Assembly: GCF_963662255.1 (NCBI RefSeq)
Contig: NC_085050.1
Coordinates: forward strand, 3,729,194-3,793,193
Reading direction: 5' to 3'
DNA from: Cinclus cinclus
Taxonomy: Eukaryota; Chordata; Aves; Passeriformes; Cinclidae
Length of the DNA: 64,000 nucleotides
Shown piece by piece: positions 10,260-21,953 of this stretch (position 1 is the stretch's first letter; every line of letters starts with the position of its first letter). The translations under genes were made by a program, and so were the position numbers. The notes under the pieces are model-generated. The model had not been told where the DNA came from and did no database searches. It worked only from the letters and a program-made list of their open reading frames with translations.

Positions 10260-12490
10260 GTATCACTTCTGTCGTTGTTGCTGCGCTCTTCAATCCCCTG
10301 TTGTGGTTTAACTCTAAAACACAGGCAGCAATTCCACTGTCTTAAGCTGATAAAGCCAATATTCTGTACAAAACCCTATTACCTGTTGTGTTTTTAATAA
10401 ATAGTTGTTTCATGACTCGCTGCCCCCGTTTTATTTTGAGAAACCGGTCCCTTGTTTGCGTAAGTCCAGTGCTGTGCGGGAATGAAGTGGGATGTTGAGA
10501 GGTTTAGGCTGGGGTGAACATCTCTGTGTCCCCTCTCCAGTCCCCTCCTCATTACCTGATACAGCAACAGAACTCCCACTGCATCTCTTTTTCCTACTTA
10601 TTTCATCTGTTAAGCAAACCTTCAATTTATCCGTTTTAAAAGATGTTCTGGTGTTTCATAAGCACAGGACAGAACTCGGTAATGTAGGGATTTCTACTGC
10701 CAAAGAATAAACAATAAATTTATGACAATGCATTTGTTAGAACTGTGGTTTTAAGCGTTCAGAAGCCAAAAGTGTGTGGTCTGTGTGACATAGTATCTAA
10801 GTCTTCTACTTGCTTTGATCCTTTAAGTCTTGTTTGGGTTCTGGAATGAGAACCTGCTCCTTGAGAGAGCAAGGACATAAAGCAGAAGAATCCAGCCTTC
10901 TGGATTAAGCACTGCTGTGGATGTCATGAATCTGCTGTTTTCTGGACCTACTCATACATATGTTATTGTCACAGCCCTTTAAATAGAGTCGGTGTTGCTA
11001 AGCAATATTCAAATCATGTAAAGTTCTTCTGAAAGCAGCGAATACCTGTTAACATTCCTTTGGGCTATACTCCCTCATTTACTACTGGTAAATCATGAGA
11101 ACTGAACCGAGTTCATGCATCTTTCCCCGTTTTCCTTTTCCTTGTTTTGTTTTTACTCCAAGAGTTGCACTGCTGCAAAAAATTGAGCCCTGTGCGTTAG
11201 AGTGGGGAACCAGTGGGAGGAAGGTACCCAAGTGGGAATGCTGGGCTCATTAATGCACGTTTTCTGCTGTTCTGCTCCTTGAATTTCAGAAATTTAGAAA
11301 GTGGAGATAAGAATTGCCAGACAGTGTTGTTGCCTGGCAGCCTGCAGAAACCATATGATGCTAAGTGAGGCTGCCTGACCCAAGTGAAAGATATTTTAGC
11401 CCCTTTCTTCTTCCTGCTACTTCATGAAAAAAACTGTTGGGATACTGCCTGGTTATAGTGCTAAAAATTCCTCCAGTGAAGGGACACATATAGATATCAG
11501 TATATTTTTAGAAGTGATGCAATTCATATTTTAGGTAGGGTAGTATATTTTTACATTCTTAGTTGGAGATGAAAGGAGATGGTCTCATAAAGAAAAGCTT
11601 CATTGCAATTTATGATGGGAGTGTAGGCTGCTACTAAGTTGTGAATAATATAAGTAAGCGATGGATGTTGAGCTGTGTGGTGCATCAGTTCTGTTTCTCT
11701 GTAGAAATAAGATTTGATGTTAGTATTCTTGCTTTTATTTCAAAAGGCATTGTAGACTTTTCCTTTCAATTAATTAAATCTTTGTGGTGAATCATCCTCT
11801 TTAAAGCTTAAGGAGGTTGTTTTTTTCTTAATTTTTATATCAAATACGCACAAAGAGCAAAACAGAGGAATTCTTATTTTAACATGCTGCATATGAATCT
11901 CCCGTGTGTCAATACAGCTTGTTAAAGCAAGATTTAAAGAGATACCTTGCTGGGTAAATATGAGTTACTCTTTTTGTGAGCGAGTTCTAGTGAGGAGAGA
12001 AAAACAAACAAGAGTTTTAAATTTGAGAAACTCATTTATTAACTTACTGAACTTCTATTTTTTTTTCTTTCTTTTAATTGGATCTTGGAAGAAATATTTT
12101 CATAAGAAGATGGCAGTTTTAAAGCCTGGTGTTTTACCAGTGTGTTGTAAAACATCTACACTGGGTGCTGTTAGTAGTAATGATGATGACAGCAGTTTAT
12201 TACAGAAGTAGGTAACAACATCACCCTTCAGAGCTCTCTTCTGGTGGGTGCCACACATACTAATTGGCTTAGTGCTTTTAGGAGGTGATTAATGAGTTTC
12301 TGAAACACACTGCAAATATTGCAGTGCTTTAGCAAATAGCAAGTTAACAAACATTAGAGGAAATAGCTAGTGAGAAAAATATTTAAAAGCCAAAAATATG
12401 TATTAAATATACATCTTCTCAACATTTGTAATGTTCCTTGGTGCATGTCAATGTTGTTTGTCTCCTACTTTCTTCTACCAAAGAGAAATA
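10260..12490. other. Mixed AT-rich DNA with one exon-like segment
   Basis: Unique DNA with no recognised repeat. The only notable element is the splice-flanked open segment at 11290-11364, listed separately. The open frames at 10394-10710 and 11906-12211 show no family signature; the latter contains a long T tract. Confidence 0.5.
11290..11364 (+). CDS. Candidate internal coding exon, 75 nt, phase 2/2
   Basis: A strong 3' splice-site match (a pyrimidine-rich stretch from about 11260 ending 'tgaatttcag' at 11289) is followed by 75 nt. A donor match GTGAGG starts at 11365, preceded by A rather than G. In the phase-2 frame the segment is fully open for 24 codons and begins NLESGDKNCQTVLLP, a mixed polar and hydrophobic composition unlike the surrounding translated intron. 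Ending in 'aa', it can join the 21792 or 24606 segments, both of which enter in phase 2. No protein family is recognised. The call rests on splice consensus and an open frame only, which pseudo-exons can also satisfy. Confidence 0.22.
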
Positions 12491-12668
12491 GGCAGAACAT
12501 GCCCAGAGAAGCTGAGGCTGCCCCTGGATCCCTGGAAGTGTCCAAGGCCAGGCTGGACAGGGCTTGGAGCAACCTGGGATAGTGGGAGGTGTCCCTGCCA
12601 TGGCAGAGAGTGGGACTGGATGGGCTTTTGATATCCCTTCCAGTCCAGACCATTCTGTCATTCTGTAA
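12491..12668 (+). mobile_element. CR1 3' end fragment
   Basis: Plus-strand CR1 tail: 'gcccagagaagctgaggctg', 'cccctggatccctggaagtg', the 'ggcttggagcaacctggg' block, 'ggtgtccctgccatggcag' and a terminal 'attctgtcattctgtaag'. Truncated at its left end inside the 3' region, with no coding part. Minus-strand open frames at 12419-12700 are its antisense translation. Confidence 0.95.
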
Positions 12669-14229
12669 GATGTTGAGTAGTCAGCTGCTGTGTTCTTCAT
12701 GAATTTTCTGATACTATCTGATTTGTTCTTCTGTGTTTTGAAGTGGAAGATGCTTTATAGCCAAAACAGCTCCACCCTAGAAATCTGGAAGGAGTTTCTC
12801 TCTATGGCTAATCTCTGGTTCACTCTCTCTTCTCAGGGTGTTTTTTTTCCTAAGTTGGAAGCTTGTACTCTCCTGCTTGGTTGTTGACAGTCTTGTGACT
12901 GCAGAGGCTTTCATTTATGTGACCCTTATTTAACTGCATTTCCTCTTTCATTTGTCTTGTGGTATTTATAAAAAAAATGTGACACTTCTGTTTCTTACTT
13001 TTCCAAGTACAGGTTTAGATAACCTGGTCCTAGGTTTTTCATTTGCCATATTTCAGCCAACAGCATTTTGAGATCCAGCGTGTTACCTGGGAATTAAGAA
13101 ATGCCAAATGATAGCTTGGAATTGCCAAATTTTTGTGTTGATAGACCTTGCCTTTTAGCACAAAGTCCTGCCTTGAGGTAGTGCTTATTCTTCCATGAGC
13201 CATTGGTCTCGCAAAATTATATTTTTAGCTACTATCTTTCATCATTGCTTTTGTAATTTTCTAACATCAAGTAACATCTTCAGCACTAGTAGCAACGCTC
13301 CTTCTTGGATGTGAGAAAAGAAGACAAGAATCAATATCTAATTTTTCCCAGCATACAAATCCAAATCCAGCTTTGGAATATGGATCTAAAATGGGATTTT
13401 GTTTTTTTTTTTTTGGGCTTTGAGGGAATACTTTGCCTTTTTAGGGACAGTTCTGACCTCTGACCAAATTTTAGTGACACTTATAGATGTCCAACTCGTA
13501 AGTAATAAGGTGGTGATATTTCTTCTGATATTATTAATTATAAGCTTGCTGTTTTATTTACTTTTTTTTTGGACAACTTTTAACTGCTCAAAAATAAGAA
13601 GTCAGGATTTCAAAGACCCTGTTTTAAAATTCTTCTGACTCTGATCTTGATGGTTCTTGTTAATCAATTCAGGATTTCAGAAGCCTTGTAAGATCTTGCC
13701 TTTGTCTCAGTTTCTCCTGGTGCTGTGATACTTTGCTGCTTACTAACGTTGATAAAGCCAGCAGTGGGCAAAAAACACCAGAAAACAATCTCAAGAGAAA
13801 CATGAATCTAATGCCTGATGGACAAACTCATTCTGTAAGAGGTATTTTGTGTTCAGATGCAACATTTACATACCCATTATCACATTTAAAAGGTTATTGC
13901 AAAAATCAGTAGTCAATTGAGGTCAATTCGCATCACTAATCAGGGTCATTACAGGGAAATACAGCTGCCTTTGTAATTAGGTAACTACTTTATTAACAAA
14001 CAAGAAAATCTCTAAAGACAAGGGTTTGGCTGTGCTAGGAGAAGGAGATGCTGCTCCTGCAGTAACCTTGCTATTTTTAGATTCAGGTGCTGGTATCCCA
14101 AGGTTTGTCCCAACTTATTTAAATACTGGCCTTTTCATGACCTGTGATCTCCCAAACTGTGCAGCCTCAGAGCTTAATGCAGCAGGGGAAAGTATTTAAA
14201 GCTCCTTGTCAGAGAGTGAGTCCCCTCAG

Positions 14230-14249
14230 TGACTCAGCCTTTGACGTCA
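14230..14249. promoter_or_regulatory. Paired AP-1 and CRE motifs
   Basis: A perfect AP-1/TRE heptamer TGACTCA (14230-14236) is followed five bases later by a perfect palindromic cAMP-response element TGACGTCA (14242-14249). A third, imperfect TGAGTCC lies just upstream near 14217. A TATTTAAA word lies at 14193-14200. Close spacing of two full-consensus bZIP sites is compatible with an inducible enhancer bound by FOS/JUN and CREB/ATF proteins. No nearby transcript start was identified. Confidence 0.4.
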
Positions 14250-14698
14250 GGATTGTCAATGAATCCCCTTTCTGGCTTTGAAATACAAAGAATGCCCAGC
14301 ACTGGCAGCTGATCTTATCCTGTGACTATTCCAGTGCTTATGTCACCCTAGGTTTGGAGTTTTCCTGCCAGACCTGGCTGTTATTCCCTGCTGGCTGATG
14401 GAGCAGTTGCCTTCCCAATACTTCAGGTTTTCTGAGAGCAGCACAGGTGATGAGCACTTTCCTTTTATAGCCTTGCACCAACACAAGAATCCTGACTCCT
14501 GACACCATTTTGGGATAAAAGAAGAGGATGTTGTCTTCTTCTTCCACAGAACTCCTGTCTGTTTAAGTCAAGGAAAAACATACTGCAGTACTTGTGATTC
14601 TGAGTGACAAACTTGCTGTAGTGTGTGTGTGTCTGTATCATGGATACTAATGAGCCATGTAAACCCCAAATTTGTTACTAACTTCGCAGTGATTGATC

Positions 14699-14706
14699 AT
14701 TTGCAT
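14699..14706 (+). promoter_or_regulatory. Octamer motif ATTTGCAT
   Basis: An exact POU-domain octamer, followed within about 12 bases by a homeodomain-like GGATAATTA. Single motifs of this length occur often by chance in 64 kb; the grouping is the only reason to list it. Confidence 0.15.
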
Positions 14707-15011
14707 CGTGTGTGGATAATTACTTCCCCAAGTACAATTCCTAATATCATGACAACTCTCACGGCCCCCTCAAACTGATTCACTTGTGTAACTATGGCAG
14801 TTTCTTGTATTGTGCTGCAAAGATCGTCCAATTAGTAAGAAATTGTAATTTATTTGGATAATCAAACTTAATGTATGTAACAAGGAAACTTAATGACCTC
14901 TTAGTAGTTCTCTCCATGAATTTTATTCTCAATAGCATCATGGCATTAGAAGTTTTATTTCCAACATTAGCACAGAGAACTGAAGTTTAAGACTGCCATT
15001 ACTGTGTTAAT

Positions 15012-15185
15012 ACAGAATCAGAGGATACCTTTCGATGGAAGGAACCAGGGGATGGTATCTGACCAAGTCTGCTCAAAGCAAAACTGCCTTCAGTGTGTGA
15101 TGGGATTGCTCAGGGTCTCATCCTCTCACTCTGTCTCCAAGGGTCAACTCCACAGTCTCTTTGGGCAACCTTAGTTCTGTCCAGG
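15012..15185 (-). mobile_element. CR1 fragment, old and diverged
   Basis: Reverse-complement CR1 signature: 'cagaatcagaggatacc...atggaaggaacc' at the left edge, then 'ttgctcagggtctcatcc', 'gtctccaagggtcaactccac' and 'tttgggcaacc'. Order and orientation place it on the minus strand. Many substitutions suggest an older insertion than the 12491 or 22803 copies. Confidence 0.8.
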
Positions 15186-15323
15186 GGTGCTTTCCCCCTG
15201 TCCATAATGGGAATCTGCAATAAATAAACTGCTTTGTTTTGTGAATCTTCCATAAAACAACCGTTTTTTAAAAATTGAATTTATATAAAGCATACATTTC
15301 CATTAATTTTTATTCTAAGATAA

Positions 15324-15548
15324 TCAGTATAGAGATGCTGGAGGGGTGGAATCCATGTGCCTAGAAGAGGCAAGGGGTGTCTTTGGCACTGAGCTGACTG
15401 GATCAGTGAGGTGGGTTTGACTCTGGGGAAGCAGGGTCCAAAGTGCTGATGAAAAAGATGAGGGGTAGTGGATCCATGTCACTGATGGGGAGATTCCCAT
15501 TAGAGACAAGGGGGAGATGTTTTCCCAACAGGAACAGTCATTTGGTAT
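15324..15548. other. Mixed-sequence segment between two CR1 fragments
   Basis: A GC-moderate 225-base stretch between oppositely oriented CR1 copies. It may be an unrecognised inner part of the plus-strand CR1 at 15549 or unique DNA. The 144-codon minus-strand open frame across 15324-15758 includes antisense CR1 and has no domain. Confidence 0.3.
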
Positions 15549-15709
15549 ACTCTTCCCAGGGAAGTGGTAGATTCCCCAGCACTGGACACATGTGAGATAC
15601 AGCTGCACAGGTTTCTGGGCCATCTTGTCTAGACTGTGCTTTGGCCAAGAAAGGCTGGACCAGATGATCCTTGAGGCCCCTTCCAACCTGGCATTCCGTG
15701 AGTCTGTGA
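15549..15709 (+). mobile_element. CR1 3' end fragment, older subfamily
   Basis: 'tcttcccagggaagtggtag', 'attccccagcactggacac', 'ctggaccagatgatccttga' and 'ggccccttccaacctggcat' followed by 'tccgtgagtctgtga' form a plus-strand CR1 tail of an older subfamily. Its 3' end is at about 15709. Together with the minus-strand copy at 15012 it forms a head-to-head pair with 5' sides facing. Confidence 0.88.
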
Positions 15710-18096
15710 AAATATTTGCACCTAAACTGAACGAGGTATTTTGCCATGAGGTTGCCAAGTCATGTGTAAATAGCAGACCCTGCTATTGCAGGCTCTTCCA
15801 TGTACCCAGTATGGGTTAGCAATAGTAAACTGATAAAATATTTGATTGCCATAATTAAAGGCATTTGATTACATCAGCTTGGAACATTGTCTATAATGTG
15901 ATTAAAATCATGCTGGGGCGCATTCAGCAGTTTTACACTTCAATAATACACAATATGGAATGAAAACCTGGCAGCAGACTGAGGGATTCAGTGTTGCATG
16001 CAGGAATACAGAGTAAGCACAATTACAGTGTTCGGGAGCAGACAAGTAATGCATTTCAACAAATTTTGCCTTTGTCTTTGCTTAGTCTTCAAAATGAAGC
16101 TTTGGATTTCACAAGTGCGCCTTGTAACTTGTTCAAGGTTCTTTTAATAGGTGTTTTTGAAAGTGTTGGAAGACCAGGATGCATGTTCTATTGTTTGTAC
16201 GTACTTCACATTCTAAATGAAAAGCTTAGCTGTGTTTTTTTCTTCACTGGAACATCTTGTTTTGTTTGAGACCTCGTTCTTTTCTCTCCTTTCAGAACCT
16301 GTTTTTTTTTTTTTTACTTATTTTGTGCTTTGACTGTATTTCCCCCCCTTTTGTCTTTTAAATTACCTGTTCTTCATCTTTTTCATTCTTTGGTTTTAGC
16401 CAGTTAACTTCTCCCCAGCACAGAGAGCATCCATACTGATTAGACTTTAGATACATTCATTGAAATGGACTTTGTTCTAATTTAGAGGTCTAAGAGAGGC
16501 TTTCCTTCAGTGGTGTCATGTTTGTTTTTCTTCATTATGTCTAAATTCCCAGAAAGTTAGAGAAATGATGGAAAAGTAACAGGAGCTGAATTAAACCTTA
16601 AAGGTATTCAAAAACTTAGGAAAAGGGAATGAGAGAGCAGAGACAGAGCTGTCAGGAAGCAAACAGTAGAATGGAACAGAACTTCATAACAATGTTTTTT
16701 CTCATTTTATTAATCACCATTTTTAATACTGCAATATTTTTGAAGCAGTGTGAGTGATTTATTGGTACTAATCACCATGCAATCATTTGTTGAGTTGGGC
16801 TGACAACTGGGAAATCTCTTGCTCATATTATTGAATTTTTGTCAGCTAAATTCTTAGACAAGGACTAAGAGCTAACTTCACTCTGTAATTTTACTAGTAT
16901 ACATCAACTTCAAACTTAACTGAAAGTCTGAACATTGCCAATCTCAAGATTATTTTGAAAGGCGTTACCAAACCCAAAGAATTTCCTTGTGCTTTTGAAG
17001 TGGCAACGTCCTAGCACTAAAGAAGTGAAAGAACAGGCTCAGTGTTACTGTGCCAAACTGACCACAAAATAAAATGAACGTTACTCTTGGGTGTAAAGCA
17101 AGACTCTTCTGTTAAAGCTGAGAAAAAAAAAATCGGTGGAAAGCTGTGTGAGAGGAGAAGACCTGGAGAAAAATAAATAAGAAAGGAGTTCCCAAGTCAT
17201 TTTTTCTGTGGAGTTTTATCTGTAAGGAAACACCTGGGAACATGAATCTCTACCCCATCCCAGTTTTGGAGTCAAGTACCACAACATTGTTCCTCTTGTT
17301 ACACATTTTTCTCTTCACCGTCATGTTGTGACTGGTAGTTTCCACTTGATGCCTGTGTATCAAATCATCGTTATTTTCAAAAGAATTCACACATAATTTG
17401 AATTTCTAAGTGCCAGGTGTTGTTGTTATTATGTTCAAAGAACACAATTGCATTTAAACAAGCTGTCACTACAAAACTAAAGTAAAATATGAAAATACTA
17501 AATAAATCCCCCCAAAGTCAGTGCTGTTGCTCGTAATTTGATTTACTGAATTTTATATCCCTTTTCTGGTAGGTGGTAATGTTTGCCAAAATTAAATGAA
17601 ATACTGTACTTTGTCACAGGACTGTGCATGCATAAAAAAAGCACTTTCCTGGGCTTGATGAGTAATTATTTTGCCATCTTAACCAGGGAATTTAATCACA
17701 CAGATAAAGTACTGAAATTTTACGATATTAAAAATTTACTTACAGTGCATTGCATTTTGATTTCTATTGTCTCTTGGAAAAAAGTATTTTGCTCATATAA
17801 TGGTTTAATTCCTTAAACAGATTTGATTTTGAGAGAACTTTTACCAGCACCTTCCGTAGATATTTTCCATGTCAGTTCCAACATTTAGAAAGATGTTTTC
17901 ATCTCAGATGGTCTTTAGGTCTCTTACAATCCAGCAGCACATGAGCCAGGACTATCCCACAGAGGTAAACACGGCTGTGCTTGAAAATTTGGGGTAAATA
18001 CCAAAGTTTGTATCCACCTGTCAAACTAAGCAGAAAATGCTTGCTCCTTTGCTAACTCCAAAGGTAAAAACAAAAGCCAAATTATTTTAAAGCAGA
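15710..18096. other. AT-rich unique DNA, no gene seen
   Basis: Low-GC sequence with T runs near 16302 and short A runs. A pyrimidine-rich AG at about 16295 is followed only by poly-T. Open frames at 15991-16269 and 17583-17816 show intron-like composition. No repeat family recognised. Confidence 0.55.
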
Positions 18097-18411
18097 TTTA
18101 TTATTAAGAGAGAAACCCATGCAAGGAATGACTAAGACCAGGGCACAGCTGTCAGAGTTGGTCAGACCAGACCTTCAGCTCCCTGTCCAGTAAGAGTTGT
18201 TTAACAAAGAGTCCAAGGAACATGGAAAGTGTGGAGAGTGCTTTTTTGAGTTCTATCTTCCAAGCTTCCACAGGCTGTGATTTAGAAACTTCCTGAGTTG
18301 AAATTAGCATCTGAATCGCTGCTTTAATAGCCATCTGTGGACCCATAACCACTCTTTTTGCTAAAGACTTACTGAACCCACTCATATGTTTGAGCTGCCC
18401 TGCAACAATGA
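18097..18411 (-). other. Unrecognised minus-strand open segment with AATAAA
   Basis: On the minus strand the frame is open upstream of an internal ATG (18385) and ends at a stop at 18152, about 77 codons from the ATG. Composition is protein-like (K, E, Q and L rich, with a hydrophobic stretch LSMFLGLFVKQLLL near the end). 'ctcattgttgcag' just upstream could act as a modest 3' splice site, and AATAAA lies about 50 bases past the stop (18097-18102). This resembles a terminal exon, but no family is recognised, the pyrimidine tract is weak, and no other minus-strand exon was found nearby. Confidence 0.17.
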
Positions 18412-18910
18412 GTTTCTGAATTTAATTAGTTGCTGTATGAAATAGTAATTATTGTTGTTCATTTTAAATGTCCAACCTGATTATCCTATTTTAGATCTCT
18501 TAATTTATTGATTGCTGGCCAAGCTTCCGAATAACCATCTCTTACTGATCATTTTTTTCATTTAGAACCTGAACTGCTGCATCTACTCATCTCTGAAGAG
18601 ATGATAAGCCCTCAAATATATATTTAGCTTTGTCATTTTGTTCTTAAGAAGAGAATACTGTGGTCCTACATTGTGTATATGATTATCCTTTTAACCTGTC
18701 ATTTTACGTATAATGTTTAGAAACTTGGTGCAATTTAATAAGTTGATTAAAAAATGTGGAGGCAGTGCTCATATTCAGCAGAATAATATATTTGAAGGCA
18801 GATGTTGTGTTAAGTCAGGCAGTACAGTGTGTTAAATTTAGGTGGACAGTTCGAGAACTGCTTTGCATCTTCTCAAAGCTGAAAAGAGCAGTATCAGATT
18901 CAAGTTCCTA

Positions 18911-19085
18911 CAGAATCATTAAGGTTGGAAAAGACCTCCATGATCAAGTCCAGCCTTGACCAAATAACACCATGGCCACTAAATCATGTTGTGGAGCTCC
19001 AATTCTGAATCTTATTTTTTTTCTGAATGCTTCCAGAGGTGGTGACTCAAATTCTCCCATGGGCAGCCTGTTCCAAGTGCAATTT
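18911..19085 (-). mobile_element. CR1 3' end fragment, diverged
   Basis: 'cagaatcattaaggttggaa', 'aagacctccatgatcaagtc', 'ttccagaggtggtgactcaa' and 'catgggcagcctgttccaag' are reverse-complement CR1 blocks in the correct order. The right boundary is uncertain and weak similarity may continue to about 19190. Numerous indels point to an old insertion. Confidence 0.82.
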
Positions 19086-19189
19086 ATTGTCTTAAAATTG
19101 CCTTAAAATTAGAGAAAATGGTCCTAGACTGGAGTGGTGAGCTTCCATTGAGGGGATCTACTTTGCTCTTGTTATTTGTTAGTCATAGC

Positions 19190-20068
19190 CCCCAGCAGCA
19201 TCCCTGAAGTACAACAGCAAAGTTTATGGTGGTGTCACCCAGTTTGCTATCTCTGAGTGACCTTTGTCTGAGAGTTAGCTACAGCTGAGTAATAGTGACA
19301 AATCAGGGTGGGTCAGTTTAATTTGTTTTTAATACAACTTGCTAATTACTTTTGAAATCAGATTTTCCAGAGGTTTCATTGTAATGTTGGAAAGGGATGT
19401 CGAGGAAGGAATTGAAAACTTGCAGCAATAAGCACAATGCCTTAATTTTAGGCTATTTCTGTAAAACATTACTGCCATTTTAACAACAAACAGGGGATCA
19501 GAATAAGAAGTGGATGCTTGAGAAAAAAAAATGAGGAAGTGTAATAAAGTTACAGCCAGCAGTTTAATGGGATGTTATGATGGGGAAATTAAGTTTGTGG
19601 GTTTCACATGCGTTCCCTCCATTTCTTCTACATTCATTTGTAGTGTTGGGTACATTCCTTACGTTTCCTTAATCCGTGTGTACTTTTTTGAGAGGAGGAA
19701 CATTTAATGTGAGATGTCATATGTTGATTTGTTATGTATTAAGGTAATTCGCTTTGGCTGACATTATAGAAATAATTATGGTAGTGTAAAATGAGTTCCC
19801 AAATTAATTGAAGAGTAATGAGATTAATCATGAGTAGGAATGAGTCCAACAGAATTTTAATATGGAGGAGCAAAATGAGATTATGTGGAACAGACCATCT
19901 TTAATCCCCCTTTTGTTAAAAAAGGAAATATTCCATCATGGGAGTGGAATTCCCTGGGGTGTTCTGTGGTTGCTAAGCAGTTGACATTAAGGGATGAAAG
20001 CTCTGCCAGTGATTATATGATGTAGTGCTTTGAGTTTCAAGCATGCATGAAGGTAAGATATTGAGAGA
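19190..20068. other. AT-rich unique DNA, no gene seen
   Basis: No transposon signature, no convincing open frame and no simple repeat of note. Homeodomain-type TAAT words are frequent (for example 19795-19830), which is not informative in AT-rich DNA. Confidence 0.5.
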
Positions 20069-20198
20069 ACAAGGAGAAATTGCCTCAGGGTGATCCAGTA
20101 GAGGTGCAGGTTGGATATGGGAAAGAATTTCTTTGTTGAAAGGGTGGTTGAGCATCAGAATGGGCTCCCCAGGGAAGTGGTGGAGTCACCATCCCCAC
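20069..20198 (+). mobile_element. CR1 internal 3' fragment
   Basis: 'gaggtgcaggttggatatgg', 'aaagaatttctttgttgaaa', 'ggctccccagggaagtggtg' and 'gagtcaccatcccc' match the plus-strand CR1 consensus upstream of the tail. The terminal octamers are absent, so the copy ends early or was cut by a later deletion. Confidence 0.85.
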
Positions 20199-21720
20199 AG
20201 TGTTGCCTCTGTGAGGTGGAAGTGCAAAGAGCTGAGGGTGGAGGTGACCCTGGCTCCAGTTTGTCCCTAATCCAAATGGTTCAGGAATCTCCTTCAACGT
20301 CTTTCCTCAGACAGGTTCTGGACTCCTCTTCATGAGTTATCACTGGTGTTTTATTTTAACGTGGGCAAACTGGTGCAGAGCCATAGATTTACAATTCTTT
20401 TTGGGGATGAGAAGTGTTCAGGTGAGAAGAACTCAGCTTTTCTCCACTTGCAGCAAATCAATGTGATGGTGAAATACATGTTAGCAATTTTGGAAACTTC
20501 ATTTTATTTCAGGTAATCAAACAGGCTAATTAGATAGTTGAATTTCACGGAAACGCTGTCTAATCAAGGGCTTGGGCAACAGGGGATTTGCAGAAATGAG
20601 CAGATCTTTTCTTGTTAAATATTGTCAAACTGTGAGATATCTCACTATATGGTACATTAGGGAAGACACTTGTCCAGTCAGAGACATCATTTTGCCATTT
20701 TAAGTAATGCAGAGAGAAATGTTGTGAAGGCGTAGACATTGATTAGAAAGGCAATAGGTAAAGCAATGAAAGTGGGAGGTTTGACTTTCCAATTAGTTGA
20801 ACTTTTATTATTAATGAGGTAGAGCTAAAATCTGAAGAAAACCCCTGTCAGGGGCTGTTTGTTCTGGAGCAGGGTTTATGTTCGATACAATTCTAGGCTT
20901 TTCCTTCAACTCCTTTATAAAGCATTATAATTTTCTTCTGACAGCAGCACACAGTGCGGGACGAAAGCCTTAAGAGTGGCCTGATGTTATTTGGTACTTT
21001 CAGGCTGTGCTTTGATAAAGAAAAACAGCTTCGGACAAACAAATCAAGTGTTGTTATTACAGTAGATAGAACACAACATATTTGAATATTTGATTTTAAA
21101 TCGTATTCCTCGTTGTGTCTTCAAATGGTTGATCAGCTTGGCTGGTTAAATGTGAAGCAGCTCAAGACATATCACAATAATCCTGAAGTTCTCTTGTTAA
21201 AAAGTAAGTTTCAGAGTACTTCAGGTAGTTCCTAAATTGTCAAAGGATGTCAGGGCTCTGAAAATACTATTTTTAGTACTACTTTGCTGGCCTGTCTCTT
21301 TCTTGAGCTCATTCTGGAGCATTTGCCAAGAAATGAAGTTGCACCCTAGACAGCTGCAGTCTCTATCCCCACTTACAATATCACAGGACTTTATTTGCCT
21401 TCCACAAGGGACTCTTGTTGGAGACATTGGGCACCACTGAATGTCCCATTTTGGGAGACATCTGATCTGCAGTCCACTTTGGTGGGTTCGAGTCTCTTCT
21501 GCAGGTCGCTTGGTGGCCTATTAAATTTTGGGAAAATTGGGAATTCTGTGTGTGTATAGCCCATGAGATAAGGAAGCTGAGGCAGTGGAGGTGAGGAGAG
21601 CTCTGGGACAGACTCACCCAGTTATACAGACTCTGAATGACATCAAAGTTGGGTGTATTTTGAATGATTGGACTTTGCATGCCACAAAAGCTTATGGAGA
21701 AGCATTCTTTATGTTAGCAC
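20199..21720. other. Unique DNA, no gene seen
   Basis: Moderate to low GC. Several short overlapping open frames (21221-21680) lack any family feature. A GGTTCGAGTC word at 21486 resembles a tRNA B box, but no tRNA cloverleaf can be drawn around it. Confidence 0.5.
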
Positions 21721-21791
21721 TGTGTGACAAGGTGTGTTGGGATCATGGGAGTCATTTCTAGGATGCACAAATGGGTTTTGTGTGTGTGCAG

Positions 21792-21842
21792 CTGGGTTGC
21801 TGCTGTGGATGGAGCTCTTGGAAGCAGAAGGACCATCCCCAG
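21792..21842 (+). other. Exon-like segment, 51 nt, phase 2/2
   Basis: Ends at a near-perfect donor CAG|GTAAGG and begins after a T/G-rich tract ending 'gtgtgtgcag' at 21791. An alternative upstream acceptor 'atttctag' ends at 21761. Both possible lengths (51 and 81 nt) are multiples of three. The phase-2 frame is open and reads WVAAVDGALGSRRTIP between the split codons; at least one other frame is also open. The excellent donor and the phase match with 11290 and 24606 are the reasons to list it. The acceptor is weak in pyrimidines, and a cryptic site is plausible. Confidence 0.17.
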
Positions 21843-21953
21843 GTAAGGTGAATTTAGAGTCTAATCTGCAGAGTCTAATAAATATCATACTAATTTATAT
21901 ATATATTTTTTTTTTTACATTAGTACTAGAAAAGAGGAGTAAGTTACCTTAAA

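Larger units (their letters stand above)
12670..15011. other. AT-rich DNA with regulatory-motif candidates
   Basis: No gene or transposon recognised. T-rich runs lie at 12840, 13400 and 13560. The interval holds an AP-1/CRE motif pair (14230-14249) and an octamer-type motif (14699-14706), listed separately. 14640-14900 has the texture of conserved non-coding DNA (homeodomain-like TAAT words and few simple repeats), but conservation cannot be seen from one sequence. Confidence 0.45.

Noticed and set aside
21440..21510. Possible tRNA or tRNA-derived SINE (B-box-like GGTTCGAGTC)
   Set aside because: The flanking bases cannot pair as a T stem, no A box sits at the right distance, and no acceptor stem is present.
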